From an uncultured Eubacteriales bacterium (lineage in GTDB: Bacteria; Bacillota; Clostridia; Oscillospirales; Acutalibacteraceae): a stretch of DNA of 64,000 nucleotides. Positions 33,797-42,927 of this stretch are shown here, piece by piece; the stretch's first letter is position 1, and the number at the start of each line of letters is the position of its first letter. The notes beneath the pieces were generated by a model that saw nothing but the letters and a program-made list of their open reading frames with translations, made no database searches and was not told the origin of the DNA. The stretch is from the NCBI GenBank assembly GCA_934486705.1, contig CAKSQS010000001.1:97886-161885 (forward strand). Direction: 5' to 3'. A program made the position numbers and the translations under genes.

Positions 33797-34999
33797 ATGG
33801 CAAAGGCAAAATTTGAAAGAAATAAACCCCATGTAAACATTGGTACTATCGGTCACGTTGACCATGGTAAGACCACTCTTACAGCAGCTATCACCAAGTA
33901 TCTTTCTTTGAAGGGTCAGGCTCAGTTCGAGGATTACGCGAACATCGATAAGGCTCCCGAAGAGAGAGAGCGTGGTATTACAATCAACACCGCTCACGTT
34001 GAGTACGAGACCGACAACCGTCACTATGCTCACGTTGACTGCCCCGGACACGCTGACTATGTTAAGAACATGATCACCGGTGCTGCTCAGATGGACGGCG
34101 CTATCCTTGTTATCGCTGCTACCGACGGTCCTATGGCTCAGACTAAAGAACACCTTCTCCTTGCTCGTCAGGTTGGCGTTCCGTACATTGTTGTATTCAT
34201 GAACAAGTGCGACCAGGTTGACGATCCCGAGCTTCTCGAGCTCGTTGAGATGGAAATCCGTGAGACTCTTGATAAGTATGAGTTCCCGGGCGACGACACC
34301 CCGATCATCAAGGGTTCTGCTCTTGTTGCTCTTGAGTGCACCTCTACCGATCCGAACGCTCCCGAGTATGCTCCGATCAAAGAGCTTATGGACGCTGTTG
34401 ACAGCTATATTCCCACTCCGGACCGTAAGTCTGACCTCCCGTTCCTTATGCCGATCGAGGACGTTATGACCATTTCCGGTCGTGGTACTGTTGTTACCGG
34501 CCGTGTTGAGCGTGGACAGCTCAATGCAGGCGATGAAGTTGAAATCATCGGTCTTACCGAGGAGCGCAAGAAGACTGTTGTTACCTCTATGGAAATGTTC
34601 CGCAAGACCCTTGACTTCTGCGAAGCCGGCGATAACGTTGGTGCACTTCTCCGCGGCGTTGGCCGTGATGAGGTTGAGCGTGGTCAGGTTCTCTGCAAAC
34701 CCGGTTCAATTCATCCGCACACCAAGTTCCACGGTCAGGTTTACGTTCTGACTAAGGAAGAGGGCGGCCGTCATACTCCGTTCTTCAACAACTATCGTCC
34801 GCAGTTCTACTTCAGAACTACCGACGTTACCGGCGTTATCACTCTTCCCGAAGGCACAGAGATGTGCATGCCGGGCGATAACGTAGAGATGGATGTTGAG
34901 CTTATCACTCCTATCGCTATTGAAGAAGGCCTTCGTTTCGCTATCCGTGAGGGTGGACGTACCGTTGGTTCGGGCGTTGTTACCAAGGTTAACGCTTAA
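33797..34999 (+). CDS. tuf: elongation factor Tu
   Basis: A 400-residue EF-Tu that delivers aminoacyl-tRNA to the ribosome. [38 protein letters not shown] and the C-terminal [15 protein letters not shown] are intact. AAGGAGG precedes the ATG. A TATAAT at 33751-33756 in the 93-base gap may give tuf extra transcription. Codon use is strongly biased, as expected of a very highly expressed gene. Confidence 0.99.
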   Translation: MAKAKFERNKPHVNIGTIGHVDHGKTTLTAAITKYLSLKGQAQFEDYANIDKAPEERERGITINTAHVEYETDNRHYAHVDCPGHADYVKNMITGAAQMDGAILVIAATDGPMAQTKEHLLLARQVGVPYIVVFMNKCDQVDDPELLELVEMEIRETLDKYEFPGDDTPIIKGSALVALECTSTDPNAPEYAPIKELMDAVDSYIPTPDRKSDLPFLMPIEDVMTISGRGTVVTGRVERGQLNAGDEVEIIGLTEERKKTVVTSMEMFRKTLDFCEAGDNVGALLRGVGRDEVERGQVLCKPGSIHPHTKFHGQVYVLTKEEGGRHTPFFNNYRPQFYFRTTDVTGVITLPEGTEMCMPGDNVEMDVELITPIAIEEGLRFAIREGGRTVGSGVVTKVNA

Positions 35000-35020
35000 T
35001 TTCAATATAAGCCTTAAAAA

Positions 35021-35052
35021 CCCCGTTTCGCAGCAATGCGAAACGGGGTTTT
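35021..35052 (+). terminator. terminator of the str operon
   Basis: CCCCGTTTCGCA (35021-35032), GCAA loop, TGCGAAACGGGG (35037-35048), then TTTT. Confidence 0.9.
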
Positions 35053-35105
35053 CGTATGTTATAAAGTAAAACAGGAATAAAGAGATAATATATAGCAAGC
35101 AACAA

Positions 35106-35485
35106 TTTTTGACAATATTTAAACTGTTTTAGTTACTTAAATTATATTATTACTTGTTTTACGCAGAAAATGCTAAAAATGCTTGATTTTTGCAAAAATA
35201 TATGTTATAATATGGAAAAAATTCCAATGGAGATGTAGAAAAAATGCGGTATATTTATAAAGTTAGGCAGGATGTTTTAGATACCGAAGAGGATCGGTGC
35301 ACCGTATACGGAATTGACGTAATACATAATTCGGATGTTGTAAGGTCGGTAAGCGATTTATTTTGCGACAGGGAAAACGCCGAAAATTTCGCAAGATTTT
35401 GCAGCAGTGAAAACATACCGCCCGAAGAAATAGAAGACATTGCGGCGGGGATTTTGGACAGGACAGAAAGGAATTTTTATTTTAC
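35106..35485 (+). repeat. duplicated segment, copy 2 (promoter plus small gene)
   Basis: Direct repeat of 27486-27868, about 7.6 kb away, in the same orientation. It includes the promoter TTGATT (35183-35188), 17 bases, TATAAT (35206-35211), and the ribosome binding site region, which are the same as in copy 1 but for a few bases. Confidence 0.75.
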
Positions 35486-35501
35486 GGGTATGTGCGGATA
35501 A
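35244..35501 (+). CDS. DUF6514-like small protein, copy 2
   Basis: An 85-residue paralogue of the protein at 27624: MRYIYKVRQDVLDTEEDRCT, VYGIDVIHNSDVVRSV, then FCDRENAENFARFCSSENIP. Most differences are single-base changes, but the C terminus departs after ILDRTERNF, ending YFTGMCG instead of the longer tail of copy 1. Promoter and ribosome binding site are conserved, so both copies are probably expressed. Function unknown. Confidence 0.7.
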   Translation: MRYIYKVRQDVLDTEEDRCTVYGIDVIHNSDVVRSVSDLFCDRENAENFARFCSSENIPPEEIEDIAAGILDRTERNFYFTGMCG

Positions 35502-35571
35502 CGGCTTTGCATACAAGCGCCCGTATTGTGATTACGGGCGGACGTTAAAAAGAAAAAATAATTTTTAAACA

Positions 35572-35616
35572 TAAATCTGCGGGCGCAAAGGTATTCCCTT
35601 TGCGCCCGCAGATTTA
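35572..35616. terminator. long bidirectional hairpin terminator
   Basis: A perfect stem of about 20 base pairs (35572-35591 with 35597-35616, core CTGCGGGCGCAAAGG) separates small gene copy 2 from the convergent AraC gene. Confidence 0.85.
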
Positions 35617-35632
35617 TGCCTTTCAGCAAGCT

Positions 35633-36454
35633 TTAAGTCTTTTCCCACGGCTTTACGCGGTTAAAAAATTCGCTGTTTTGCAGAAATCTTTTTCTGTAAT
35701 CCGTGGGGGAAATATTCATATATTTTTTAAATTGCTTGCTGAAAAAATAAACGTCGTTAAAGCCCATAATCTCGGAAATTTCGGTTATGCTCTTGTCGGT
35801 TTTCAGCAATTCGCAGGCATAGCTCATTTTAAGCTTTATAATATAATTTTTCGGCGTTGTTGAGGTCTGCTTTTCAAATATTTTCAGAAATTGCGAATAG
35901 CTCACCCCGCAGCGCGTGGAAAGCTGCTCTACCGAAATGTTCTGGTCAAGGTAGTGCTGCTGTATATACTCAATCGCAGGCTCTATAACGGTTGAAAGCT
36001 CCTTTGCTAATTTTTGATTGTTCTGAATTTTGGATATTATATCCCACAGTATCGACATACATTTTGCATGGTTGAGCGTGGGGTTTTGCTGCCATATGGT
36101 TAAAATCTGCTGAAAATTTATATTGGCGTTGTTGGAGCTTAGTTTGTAAAGTCTGGACGAGTTGTTCATATGAATATTGGAAGTAAAGAAAATATCGATA
36201 AAATCACCCGGCGACTGAATTTTAACCCTATATTGCGTGTGTTTTCCGCTCGGGAGAAAGAGAATATCGTTAGGCTCGATATTATGCACCTTATCGTCAA
36301 AATAAACCGTGGCATAGCAATCCTTAAAAAGAATAAGCTCATCCCAATAAAGCGTATTTTTATACTCAACGGTTTTGTTTGAGTAAATATCCTGGTTAAG
36401 ATAGGTTACATTCTTTATTGTTAAAATGTAAAAATCTTTTATTTTGCAATCCAT
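35633..36454 (-). CDS. AraC-family transcriptional regulator of the polysaccharide locus
   Basis: A 273-residue regulator with an N-terminal cupin-like sensor region (VHNIEPNDILFLPSGKHTQY) and a C-terminal double HTH: ISVEQLSTRCGVSYSQFLKI and ITEISEIMGFNDVYFFSKQF followed by MNISPTDYRKRF, the AraC signature. ATG 36454 is preferred (GGGTG seven bases upstream) over GTG 36463. It is divergent from the GH16 gene at 36719 with a 264-base shared control region, so it is the natural activator of the two matching promoters at 36591 and 51091. The inducer would be a sugar; which one is unknown. Confidence 0.9.
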   Translation of the reverse strand: MDCKIKDFYILTIKNVTYLNQDIYSNKTVEYKNTLYWDELILFKDCYATVYFDDKVHNIEPNDILFLPSGKHTQYRVKIQSPGDFIDIFFTSNIHMNNSSRLYKLSSNNANINFQQILTIWQQNPTLNHAKCMSILWDIISKIQNNQKLAKELSTVIEPAIEYIQQHYLDQNISVEQLSTRCGVSYSQFLKIFEKQTSTTPKNYIIKLKMSYACELLKTDKSITEISEIMGFNDVYFFSKQFKKYMNISPTDYRKRFLQNSEFFNRVKPWEKT

Positions 36455-36590
36455 AAAATACACCCGTTACAAAGTAAAAATAGCATTTGATATATATATA
36501 ATAACATATATTTTGTTTTATTCAAGCGTTTTTTTGAGAATAATGCAGTTGATTTGTAAAAAATACCATTCCAAAAAAATATTTTAAAAA

Positions 36591-36668
36591 AAAGTACAAA
36601 AATCTGCGGAATAGACATTGTCAAGTTATTCCGTTGGATATATAATGATACAAAAGTTACATAAAAAG
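36591..36668 (+). promoter_or_regulatory. promoter/activator module 1, before the GH16 lipoprotein
   Basis: AAAGTACAAA at 36591-36600, TTGTCA 36618-36623, 17-base spacer ending GTTGGATA, TATAAT 36641-36646, then GATACAAAAGTTACATAAAA. The same elements at the same spacing recur at 51091-51168. Binding by the divergent AraC protein is inferred. Confidence 0.75.
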
Positions 36669-36718
36669 TCTCCACTTTTTTGACGGAATTACGATATTAT
36701 TCGGAAGGAAGGCCGCTC

Positions 36719-38200
36719 ATGTTAAGAAACAGAAAATTTTTCGGGTCTGCGAAGGTTGCCGTTTGCTTTTTGCTGATTTTGTCGCTTTTTGTCGGCTGCG
36801 GAAGCGAAGCAACAACCAAAAAATCCAAGAAAAAGGTTATAAAGAAAATAATCGTTGTTGAGGAAGATGACGGCGATACATCAAGCACAGGCAGTTCATC
36901 CGAAGAAATAATCTACGACAGCAGCGAGGAGGAAACAACGGACGGCGTTTCCTCCGAAAGAAGACCGCTGTATGACCCGACGGATGATGTGACAAAGGTC
37001 ACACCGGATAAAACCGAGGCGGAATATTCAGTTAAGGCATACGATTGGGCAGGACCTGACGGCTGCACGATAATATATGCCAAGGGAAACCGCACGAATA
37101 TGGATTCGGCATACAAGCTGCGCGATTATTTCAAAAAATCGGCGGGAGTAACCTTGAAGGTTGCGGACGACGGCAGCTCCGCATCGGGCAAGGAAATATT
37201 GGTGGGCGATACCAACCGCTTTAAATCGGGGCTTTCGGCAAATGAATACAGGGTTGCCTTGATTGACGGCAAGCCGACCTTTGGTGGCGGACACTCCGCA
37301 ATGATAGAGGAAGCGGTAAAATGGTTCACATCCCTCGGCTTTGTAAAAGGAAAAATAAACCTGATAACCGGAAAATGCAATAATTTTTCAGCAACGGTCA
37401 AAGGGAATTACAAATATGTATGGGGCGATGAATTCGGCGGAACGGCGCTCGACAGAAACAAGTGGTCCTTCCAGAACCGAATGGGCGGCACGAATAGGAT
37501 GCCCGTTCTTTCCGATTCAAGCGTGGTCAATGTCGGCGACGGTCTGCTTAAAATGACCGCTGTAAGATATTACAACGCCGCGCGGCCGATGGCGGAATAT
37601 GCGACCAACCTTACTGTTTCGAGCGAAAAATCCATGAGCTGGAAATACGGATATCTTGAAATGCGCGCAATGGTTCCTTATTACAGGGGCGCGTGGCCGA
37701 GCCTTTGGGCGGTATCCGACGGCGCTGTGGGCAATGAAAAATCCAAAGCCGATTACTTTGTTGAGGTTGATATTTTCGAGGTGTTCTCATCCTTTAATAC
37801 CGCAGTTCCGAATATTCACAAGTGGTATACCGACGGAACGCACACGCAGTATAACGGTATTCGGGAATCGAATAAGTATGTTCATAAGAATTACGATAAT
37901 TTGAGATACGAATATCACACCTACGGATTTGAATGGACGCCGGATAAGATGACGGTATCGGTTGACGGGGTTGATTACAACACCTATGACCTTAACGATA
38001 ACTATGACGACCGAAGCGATATGTCGGGATTCAGGGACAATCTGTTCATACTGCTTAACAACCATATATACGTATCCGATTTAGGCGCTACAAGCGCCGG
38101 CACAGAGGTAAACAACAGAGATTTACCGTTTGAATATTATGTGGATTACATAAGACTTTATCAAAAACCGGGCGAGGGAAGCCTGAATTACGCGAATTAA
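36719..38200 (+). CDS. lipoprotein with GH16 beta-glucanase-type catalytic domain
   Basis: A 493-residue lipoprotein (lipobox before Cys in LFVGCGSEA) with a Lys/Ser/Glu-rich linker. A domain of about 100 residues follows (TIIYAKGNRTNMDSAYKLRD to SAMIEEAVKWFTSLG) like the N-terminal non-catalytic domains of GH20/GH67 enzymes. A GH16 domain starts at about residue 230 (YVWGDEFGG). The GH16 signature is EVDIFE with nucleophile E349, D351 and acid/base E354. GH16 enzymes cut beta-1,3(4)-glucans, laminarin, agar or carrageenan; the exact substrate cannot be told. ATG 36719 follows GGAAGG. First gene of the locus, behind promoter module 1. Confidence 0.85.
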   Translation: MLRNRKFFGSAKVAVCFLLILSLFVGCGSEATTKKSKKKVIKKIIVVEEDDGDTSSTGSSSEEIIYDSSEEETTDGVSSERRPLYDPTDDVTKVTPDKTEAEYSVKAYDWAGPDGCTIIYAKGNRTNMDSAYKLRDYFKKSAGVTLKVADDGSSASGKEILVGDTNRFKSGLSANEYRVALIDGKPTFGGGHSAMIEEAVKWFTSLGFVKGKINLITGKCNNFSATVKGNYKYVWGDEFGGTALDRNKWSFQNRMGGTNRMPVLSDSSVVNVGDGLLKMTAVRYYNAARPMAEYATNLTVSSEKSMSWKYGYLEMRAMVPYYRGAWPSLWAVSDGAVGNEKSKADYFVEVDIFEVFSSFNTAVPNIHKWYTDGTHTQYNGIRESNKYVHKNYDNLRYEYHTYGFEWTPDKMTVSVDGVDYNTYDLNDNYDDRSDMSGFRDNLFILLNNHIYVSDLGATSAGTEVNNRDLPFEYYVDYIRLYQKPGEGSLNYAN

Positions 38201-38234
38201 ACCTTAAAGACAGAGTTTGTAAATATCAAGGGCT

Positions 38235-38264
38235 GCGCGGTCTGCAGTGCACGGCAGACTGTGC
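38235..38264 (+). other. intercistronic hairpin
   Basis: GCGCGGTCTGC pairs with GCAGACTGTGC (11 pairs with wobbles, loop AGTGCACG). There is no T-run, so it is probably an mRNA stability or processing element in the 153-base gap rather than a terminator. Confidence 0.45.
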
Positions 38265-38353
38265 GGAGTGTGAAGAATCGGAGGTGAGCGACCGAAAGCA
38301 TAAGAACCGATAATCAATCGGGAGTAATTTTAAGATTTAAAGGAGAAATCGTT

Positions 38354-39778
38354 ATGAGAGGTCTGAAATCAGCTTGTTGTATTTCACTTGCGTTAATAAC
38401 GCTGATAGCGGCAGCAGGCTGCAAGAAGAACCCGACCGAAGAAAATTCGGGTTCGGTAGACGTTGAATATGAGTATGTTTATCAGAGTAAGAGCGATAAG
38501 ACCGACGGCGGAACATCATCAGATAAAAAGGGCTCTGCGTCATCGGGCAGCAGCTCTGCGTCATCGGGTAAAACCAACAATACAAAGGCTTTATCCGCTT
38601 ATAAAGAAAAAGCGAAAAAATACAAAGGAACAACCGTGCGCTTTGCCACATGGAAAGACCCCGCGCTGAACGAGGACGGACCTGTTATAAAGGCATTTGA
38701 AAAGGAATACGGCATTAAGGTCAAGGTTGATTTGATAGGTCAGACCGAGTATGCGTTTGAAATTGCGGGACTTATAGCGGCGGATAACGCGCCCGATGTT
38801 TATTTTTCAAATAATGACTGGCCGCACGCCCTGAGCTGCCTGCAGCCGCTTGACGCCGCAGAAATCGATTACAACGATTCCATATGGGATCAGGGTATGT
38901 TCAAGACTTCAAAGGTCAACAACAAGACCTACCTTTTAAACAGCGTAGGAAATATATGGAACGAGGTTGACTGCGTTTTCTATAACAAGCGTCTGTTAAA
39001 GGAGAAGAACATAACCACCCCCGAGGAATACTATAAAAACGGCAAATGGAATTTTGATACCATGACGAAGGTTATGCGTGACGTTGCCGCGCTCGGACCT
39101 GATTACATAGGCGGATATATCGACTGGGAAACCGCGCTCGGCGTTACGGGCTCATCATATTACAAATGGGAAAACGGCAAGTTCTCAAACGGCATTAACG
39201 ATACCCTTAAGGATGTATCGGTTTATCTTTCCACCTGCCTTAAAGAGGGACTTATAAAGGGTATAGGCGATGTTAACCGCCGCGACGACTTTATAAAGGG
39301 AAAAACCGGAATTGCCGTTACAAACGCTTTCGGCTTAAAGAAAACCGGCTATTGGGCTAAAATGAACGCGGACGATATAGGCTACACCTATCTTCCGTCC
39401 TTCAGTGCGTCCGTTCCGGCGGTTACTACGGGCTTACTGCGCGGCTGGGGCATTATAAAGGGTGCTAAAAACCCCGTTGCGGCAGGCATTTTCTTAAGAT
39501 ATTATTTAGACGTAAACAATTACGATCTTTCATCGGCGTTCCTTAATTCCGATGCGGAAAGCTTCTTCTTCAAGCTTACAAGCGCGGGCGCACAGAACAA
39601 TAAGTTTGTAAGCCCCACCATCGGCTGCTGCAGGGCGCTCGGTATCGGCACGGGAACTCTTTCGGGTCTTGCCGCTAACAGCCCCGACCAGGTGAGAAGC
39701 AAAATAGACGCGATGAACAACACCATAAACTCACAGGTCAAGGAGCTTAACAATTATATAAGTAAATATACAAAATAA
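38354..39778 (+). CDS. sugar ABC transporter substrate-binding lipoprotein
   Basis: A 474-residue lipoprotein (LIAAAGCKK lipobox) with a Ser/Gly/Lys linker to about residue 85, followed by a family 1 extracellular solute-binding fold: VRFATWKDPALNEDG, VIKAFEKEYGIKVKVDLIG, APDVYFSNNDWP, VFYNKRLLKEKNITTPEEYY. It should bind an oligosaccharide for import. No permease lies directly beside it; the permeases are 15 kb downstream behind a matching promoter. GGAGAAA precedes the ATG. Confidence 0.88.
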   Translation: MRGLKSACCISLALITLIAAAGCKKNPTEENSGSVDVEYEYVYQSKSDKTDGGTSSDKKGSASSGSSSASSGKTNNTKALSAYKEKAKKYKGTTVRFATWKDPALNEDGPVIKAFEKEYGIKVKVDLIGQTEYAFEIAGLIAADNAPDVYFSNNDWPHALSCLQPLDAAEIDYNDSIWDQGMFKTSKVNNKTYLLNSVGNIWNEVDCVFYNKRLLKEKNITTPEEYYKNGKWNFDTMTKVMRDVAALGPDYIGGYIDWETALGVTGSSYYKWENGKFSNGINDTLKDVSVYLSTCLKEGLIKGIGDVNRRDDFIKGKTGIAVTNAFGLKKTGYWAKMNADDIGYTYLPSFSASVPAVTTGLLRGWGIIKGAKNPVAAGIFLRYYLDVNNYDLSSAFLNSDAESFFFKLTSAGAQNNKFVSPTIGCCRALGIGTGTLSGLAANSPDQVRSKIDAMNNTINSQVKELNNYISKYTK

Positions 39779-39799
39779 AAAAACAGAAAGGTAATTGCT

Positions 39800-41968
39800 A
39801 TGAATATGAGTAAATTTTTCAGACAAATTAAGCGCATTTCTTTGGTTTCCCTTTCTCTTACGGTAATTTTATCATCATTTGTTTTCGGCGTGCCGACTGC
39901 CGCCGCAACAGATACGGCAATTTGGAACGGCGTTGATTTGGACGCGGATTTTGCAGGCTCGGGGACTGAAAGCGATCCGTATCAAATAAATTCCGCGGCG
40001 GAATTATACGGCTTTGCAAAAAAATATTGCGGCGAAGGTCCTATTGCTTCGGAGGGTAAATATTTTGAGCTTAATACCGATGTTTACCTTAACGATATTT
40101 CAAACAGCGACTGGATGAACAAGAGCAACAAGCCGCATGAATGGGCGCTCTTCAATATATGGACAATCAATAACAACGTTCAGGGCTTCAGAGGCAACTT
40201 TAACGGAAACGGACATACTGTTTACGGTATGTATTATGAAAACCCGAACGATTGGGCGGCTGTAATGGGTCTTATTCCGTTTGCAAGCGGAAACGCCGTT
40301 ATAACCAACGTTAACATTAAAAATGCCTATGTGCAGTCAAGCAGCTATGCGGGAGCACTCGGCAGTATAGTAGGCGTAATCAATAAGGACGGCGGCAAAA
40401 CCGCGTCAAACGTGACTATTACAAAATGTGTTGCGGACGATACCAACGATTTCAGCGGCTTTACAAACGCCTTTGCCGGCGGTATAGTCGGCGTGGTACG
40501 CGAATCGGCTGTTACCGTTAAATACTGCGGCTCGGCTGTTAAATTCAACAGCGGCAGCAGACCTGCGGGACAGGGCGGCGGAATCCTCGGCAAAAACAGC
40601 GGCTGGGGAATGACGGGCTTAAGCATTACAAATTCCTATTCGGTAGCGTCCTTCTCAATGGGAATACCAGACGCATTGTACGAAACCTTTACGGATGATG
40701 AAGAGCCGTTATTTTCTTGCAACAACTGGCCGAGCCAGATAGTATATGTAAAATCGAGCAAGCTTATGATGGGTGCTGACGCGCTTACATATATGGAAGA
40801 TTTGGATTGGGACGTATGGCAGGCAAACAACAGCGCTTATCCCACAATAAAGGGAAGTACGGCTTATGTTAAGCCCGTTTCAGACGGCATTGATGTTTGG
40901 GACGGTACGATCGCCGTTACATATGATGGCGGCACGGGTACTGTAAACGACCCATATCTCGTTTCCACTCCCGAGCAGCTGAGAAAGGTAATATTGACGC
41001 CCTTAACAGGCGAATCGGGTGAATACTATCTCCTCACTAACGATATTTACCTTAATGATGTAAGCGATTACGCTAACTGGTATAATAAAGCACCTGCAAA
41101 CAACTGGCGTAAAAACGAACTGTTCACAAAAAGCTTTAAAGGACATATAGACGGCAACGGCTATGCGGTTTACGGCGTGTACCACGCAGAGGACGGCAAT
41201 CAATACTGGTCTAATATGAACAGATATGCGGGACTTATTACCAATATCGGCGCAGGATCTTCAATAACCAATTTGCATATAAGAAAATCGTTTGTATGCT
41301 CTGAATATGCGGGTGCTTTAATCGGCTCGATAGGCGGCACTGCAGGCTTTGCCGACGGCACGGTAACCGTTTCGGGCTGCTCGGCGGATGATACGGTAGC
41401 AGTACACGGATTGTATACCGGCGGCTTGATAGGCTGCGCGCAGGCGACCCTTACGGTTGATAACTGCTATTCATCGGCTGTTCTTGCCGGCGACAGTGCA
41501 AAGGGCGGCATTTACGGAAACGCCTGGGCAGGCAACGCAAACCACACCATTAAAAACTCATATTCCTACGGCGCGTATCCGGTTGCCATGACTGCCGATA
41601 ATTCGGGTGCTAAGCTTCCCGCAGAGGGCAAGCGCGCTTATGAAAACGTTTACAGCTTCTTTGAAGCCTATGAGCAGGAAAATTGGGAAAACATTATTTC
41701 GGTTTCGGATTATTCCGAAATGACGGCGCTTGACTTACCCTATTGGTACGGCACAGAGAAAAAGCTGCTTGTAAACCGCGGCAAGGCAACCTACGATATA
41801 AGCGGAGATGGCAGCGACGCACCCGATTCAGAGGATCTTGCCGCATTGAGAAAGGCATTCCTTATGTCCGATTCGTTTAACGTTATGTATGACTGCAATA
41901 ACGACGGCGAATACAATATTTTGGACTTAATACATCTTAAAAAGGTTATAACAGGTTTTTTCGCCTGA
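39800..41968 (+). CDS. secreted GLUG-repeat protein ending in a dockerin; -1 frame continues into GH16
   Basis: A 722-residue secreted protein with signal peptide ending PTAAA. Two homologous segments begin at about residues 41 (DADFAGSGTESDPYQINSA) and 366 (YDGGTGTVNDPYLVSTPEQL), each leading into GLUG-type beta-helix repeats. A type I dockerin spans 665-722 (DISGDGSDAPDSED, then DCNNDGEYNILDLIHLKK). The frame ends GGT TTT TTC GCC TGA. The heptamer T TTT TTC at 41956-41962 allows a -1 shift that joins the GH16 domain which follows. The first 330 residues are close in protein and DNA to the gene at 42928, pointing to recent duplication. Confidence 0.8.
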   Translation: MNMSKFFRQIKRISLVSLSLTVILSSFVFGVPTAAATDTAIWNGVDLDADFAGSGTESDPYQINSAAELYGFAKKYCGEGPIASEGKYFELNTDVYLNDISNSDWMNKSNKPHEWALFNIWTINNNVQGFRGNFNGNGHTVYGMYYENPNDWAAVMGLIPFASGNAVITNVNIKNAYVQSSSYAGALGSIVGVINKDGGKTASNVTITKCVADDTNDFSGFTNAFAGGIVGVVRESAVTVKYCGSAVKFNSGSRPAGQGGGILGKNSGWGMTGLSITNSYSVASFSMGIPDALYETFTDDEEPLFSCNNWPSQIVYVKSSKLMMGADALTYMEDLDWDVWQANNSAYPTIKGSTAYVKPVSDGIDVWDGTIAVTYDGGTGTVNDPYLVSTPEQLRKVILTPLTGESGEYYLLTNDIYLNDVSDYANWYNKAPANNWRKNELFTKSFKGHIDGNGYAVYGVYHAEDGNQYWSNMNRYAGLITNIGAGSSITNLHIRKSFVCSEYAGALIGSIGGTAGFADGTVTVSGCSADDTVAVHGLYTGGLIGCAQATLTVDNCYSSAVLAGDSAKGGIYGNAWAGNANHTIKNSYSYGAYPVAMTADNSGAKLPAEGKRAYENVYSFFEAYEQENWENIISVSDYSEMTALDLPYWYGTEKKLLVNRGKATYDISGDGSDAPDSEDLAALRKAFLMSDSFNVMYDCNNDGEYNILDLIHLKKVITGFFA
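41956..41962 (+). other. candidate -1 frameshift heptamer (U UUU UUC)
   Basis: The 0-frame codons TTT TTC are preceded by T, the X XXY YYZ arrangement. After a -1 slip the next codons are CGC CTG AGC, which is exactly the frame of the GH16 domain. The 0-frame stop is two codons later (41966-41968). A one-base deletion in a T7 run would look the same. Confidence 0.45.
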
Positions 41969-42822
41969 GCAGTGACGTTGAATACAAGCTTGTTTTCAGT
42001 GACGAGTTTGAAGGATATTCTTTGGATAAAAGTAAATGGTCGTTTACAAATTATATGAGCGGCTGCTCCGATTTACTTACAAAGGAAACAGCCGACGTTG
42101 CTGCGGTAACGACCGATACCGATAATAACGGAGTATTAAGGCTTACCGCTTCAAAATATATGAGCGGGAAATACAAAACAACAAAATCAATTACCACCGG
42201 CGAGCATATGACCTTTAAGTACGGATATCTTGAAATCCGCGCAAAGGTGCCGACGGGCAGGGGAGTATGGCCGTCGTTCTGGCTTAAAAGCGCCACCACG
42301 ACCGACGCGGCTTTGGCAGAGCAGCTTCACTATAATTCAAATTCGGTATATGAAACCGAGGTTGACGTGTTTGAGGTGTTCGGTCAAAGAGCCGAGGCTG
42401 TGCCGAACCTGCACAAATGGTGGAAAACGCAGGAGCAAAAGGAGCTTTACGGGGGCGACAGAGTCTCCTCGGGAACAAAAAGCTCATACAAAATAACCGA
42501 TTACGGCTGGCACACCTATGGTATGCTCTGGACGCCGAACGAAATATCTATGTTCGTTGACGGCGAGTGCCGTATGAGCTATAATCTCAACGAAAACTTT
42601 TCAAATGCCGCGTCTGCGGCTGTGGGCATGGCGGATTTCCGCAATCCGCTTTGCATAATCTTTAACAATCATTTGTTTACGCCCGCCTACACCAATGCCT
42701 CAGGCGGAGCTTGGGCGGCGGATTATACGGTAAGCGACGATTTTTCGTCGGCAGTTTTCGATATTGATTACGTAAGGCTTTACCAAAAGCCGAACGAATC
42801 TGAAATTCACTTTGCAAAATAA
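41962..42822 (+). CDS. GH16 catalytic domain in the -1 frame after the dockerin
   Basis: A 286-codon stretch reading RLSSDVEYKLVFSDEFEG and continuing through a complete GH16 domain. The signature EVDVFE has its nucleophile at codon 42358-42360. It ends with FDIDYVRLYQKP like the GH16 gene at 36719. No ATG, GTG or TTG with a ribosome binding site precedes the first beta-strand; the first possible start, TTG 42022, would remove VFSDEFEG. Expression therefore needs the frame change at 41956-41962, or the gene is broken. As a fusion it would be a secreted, dockerin-bearing glucanase. Confidence 0.75.
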   Translation, partial: RLSSDVEYKLVFSDEFEGYSLDKSKWSFTNYMSGCSDLLTKETADVAAVTTDTDNNGVLRLTASKYMSGKYKTTKSITTGEHMTFKYGYLEIRAKVPTGRGVWPSFWLKSATTTDAALAEQLHYNSNSVYETEVDVFEVFGQRAEAVPNLHKWWKTQEQKELYGGDRVSSGTKSSYKITDYGWHTYGMLWTPNEISMFVDGECRMSYNLNENFSNAASAAVGMADFRNPLCIIFNNHLFTPAYTNASGGAWAADYTVSDDFSSAVFDIDYVRLYQKPNESEIHFAK

Positions 42823-42829
42823 ATTGAGG

Positions 42830-42858
42830 GCGTGCGGTCGCTTACGTACCGCACGCTT
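42830..42858 (+). terminator. intercistronic hairpin, weak terminator-like
   Basis: GCGTGCGGT (42830-42838) pairs with ACCGCACGC (42848-42856) around a nine-base loop, followed by only TTT. It may attenuate transcription into the next gene. Confidence 0.5.
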
Positions 42859-42927
42859 TCCCGAAACTCACGGCTTGGCGCAAAACGCGCTTTTTAAAGA
42901 GCCTGTACCGAAGGTGGAGAAGTTACA

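Noticed and set aside
42022..42060. TTG at 42022 as the true start of the second GH16 gene
   Set aside because: It has no ribosome binding site and would remove the first conserved strand (VFSDEFEG) of the GH16 domain, which is coded just upstream in the same frame.
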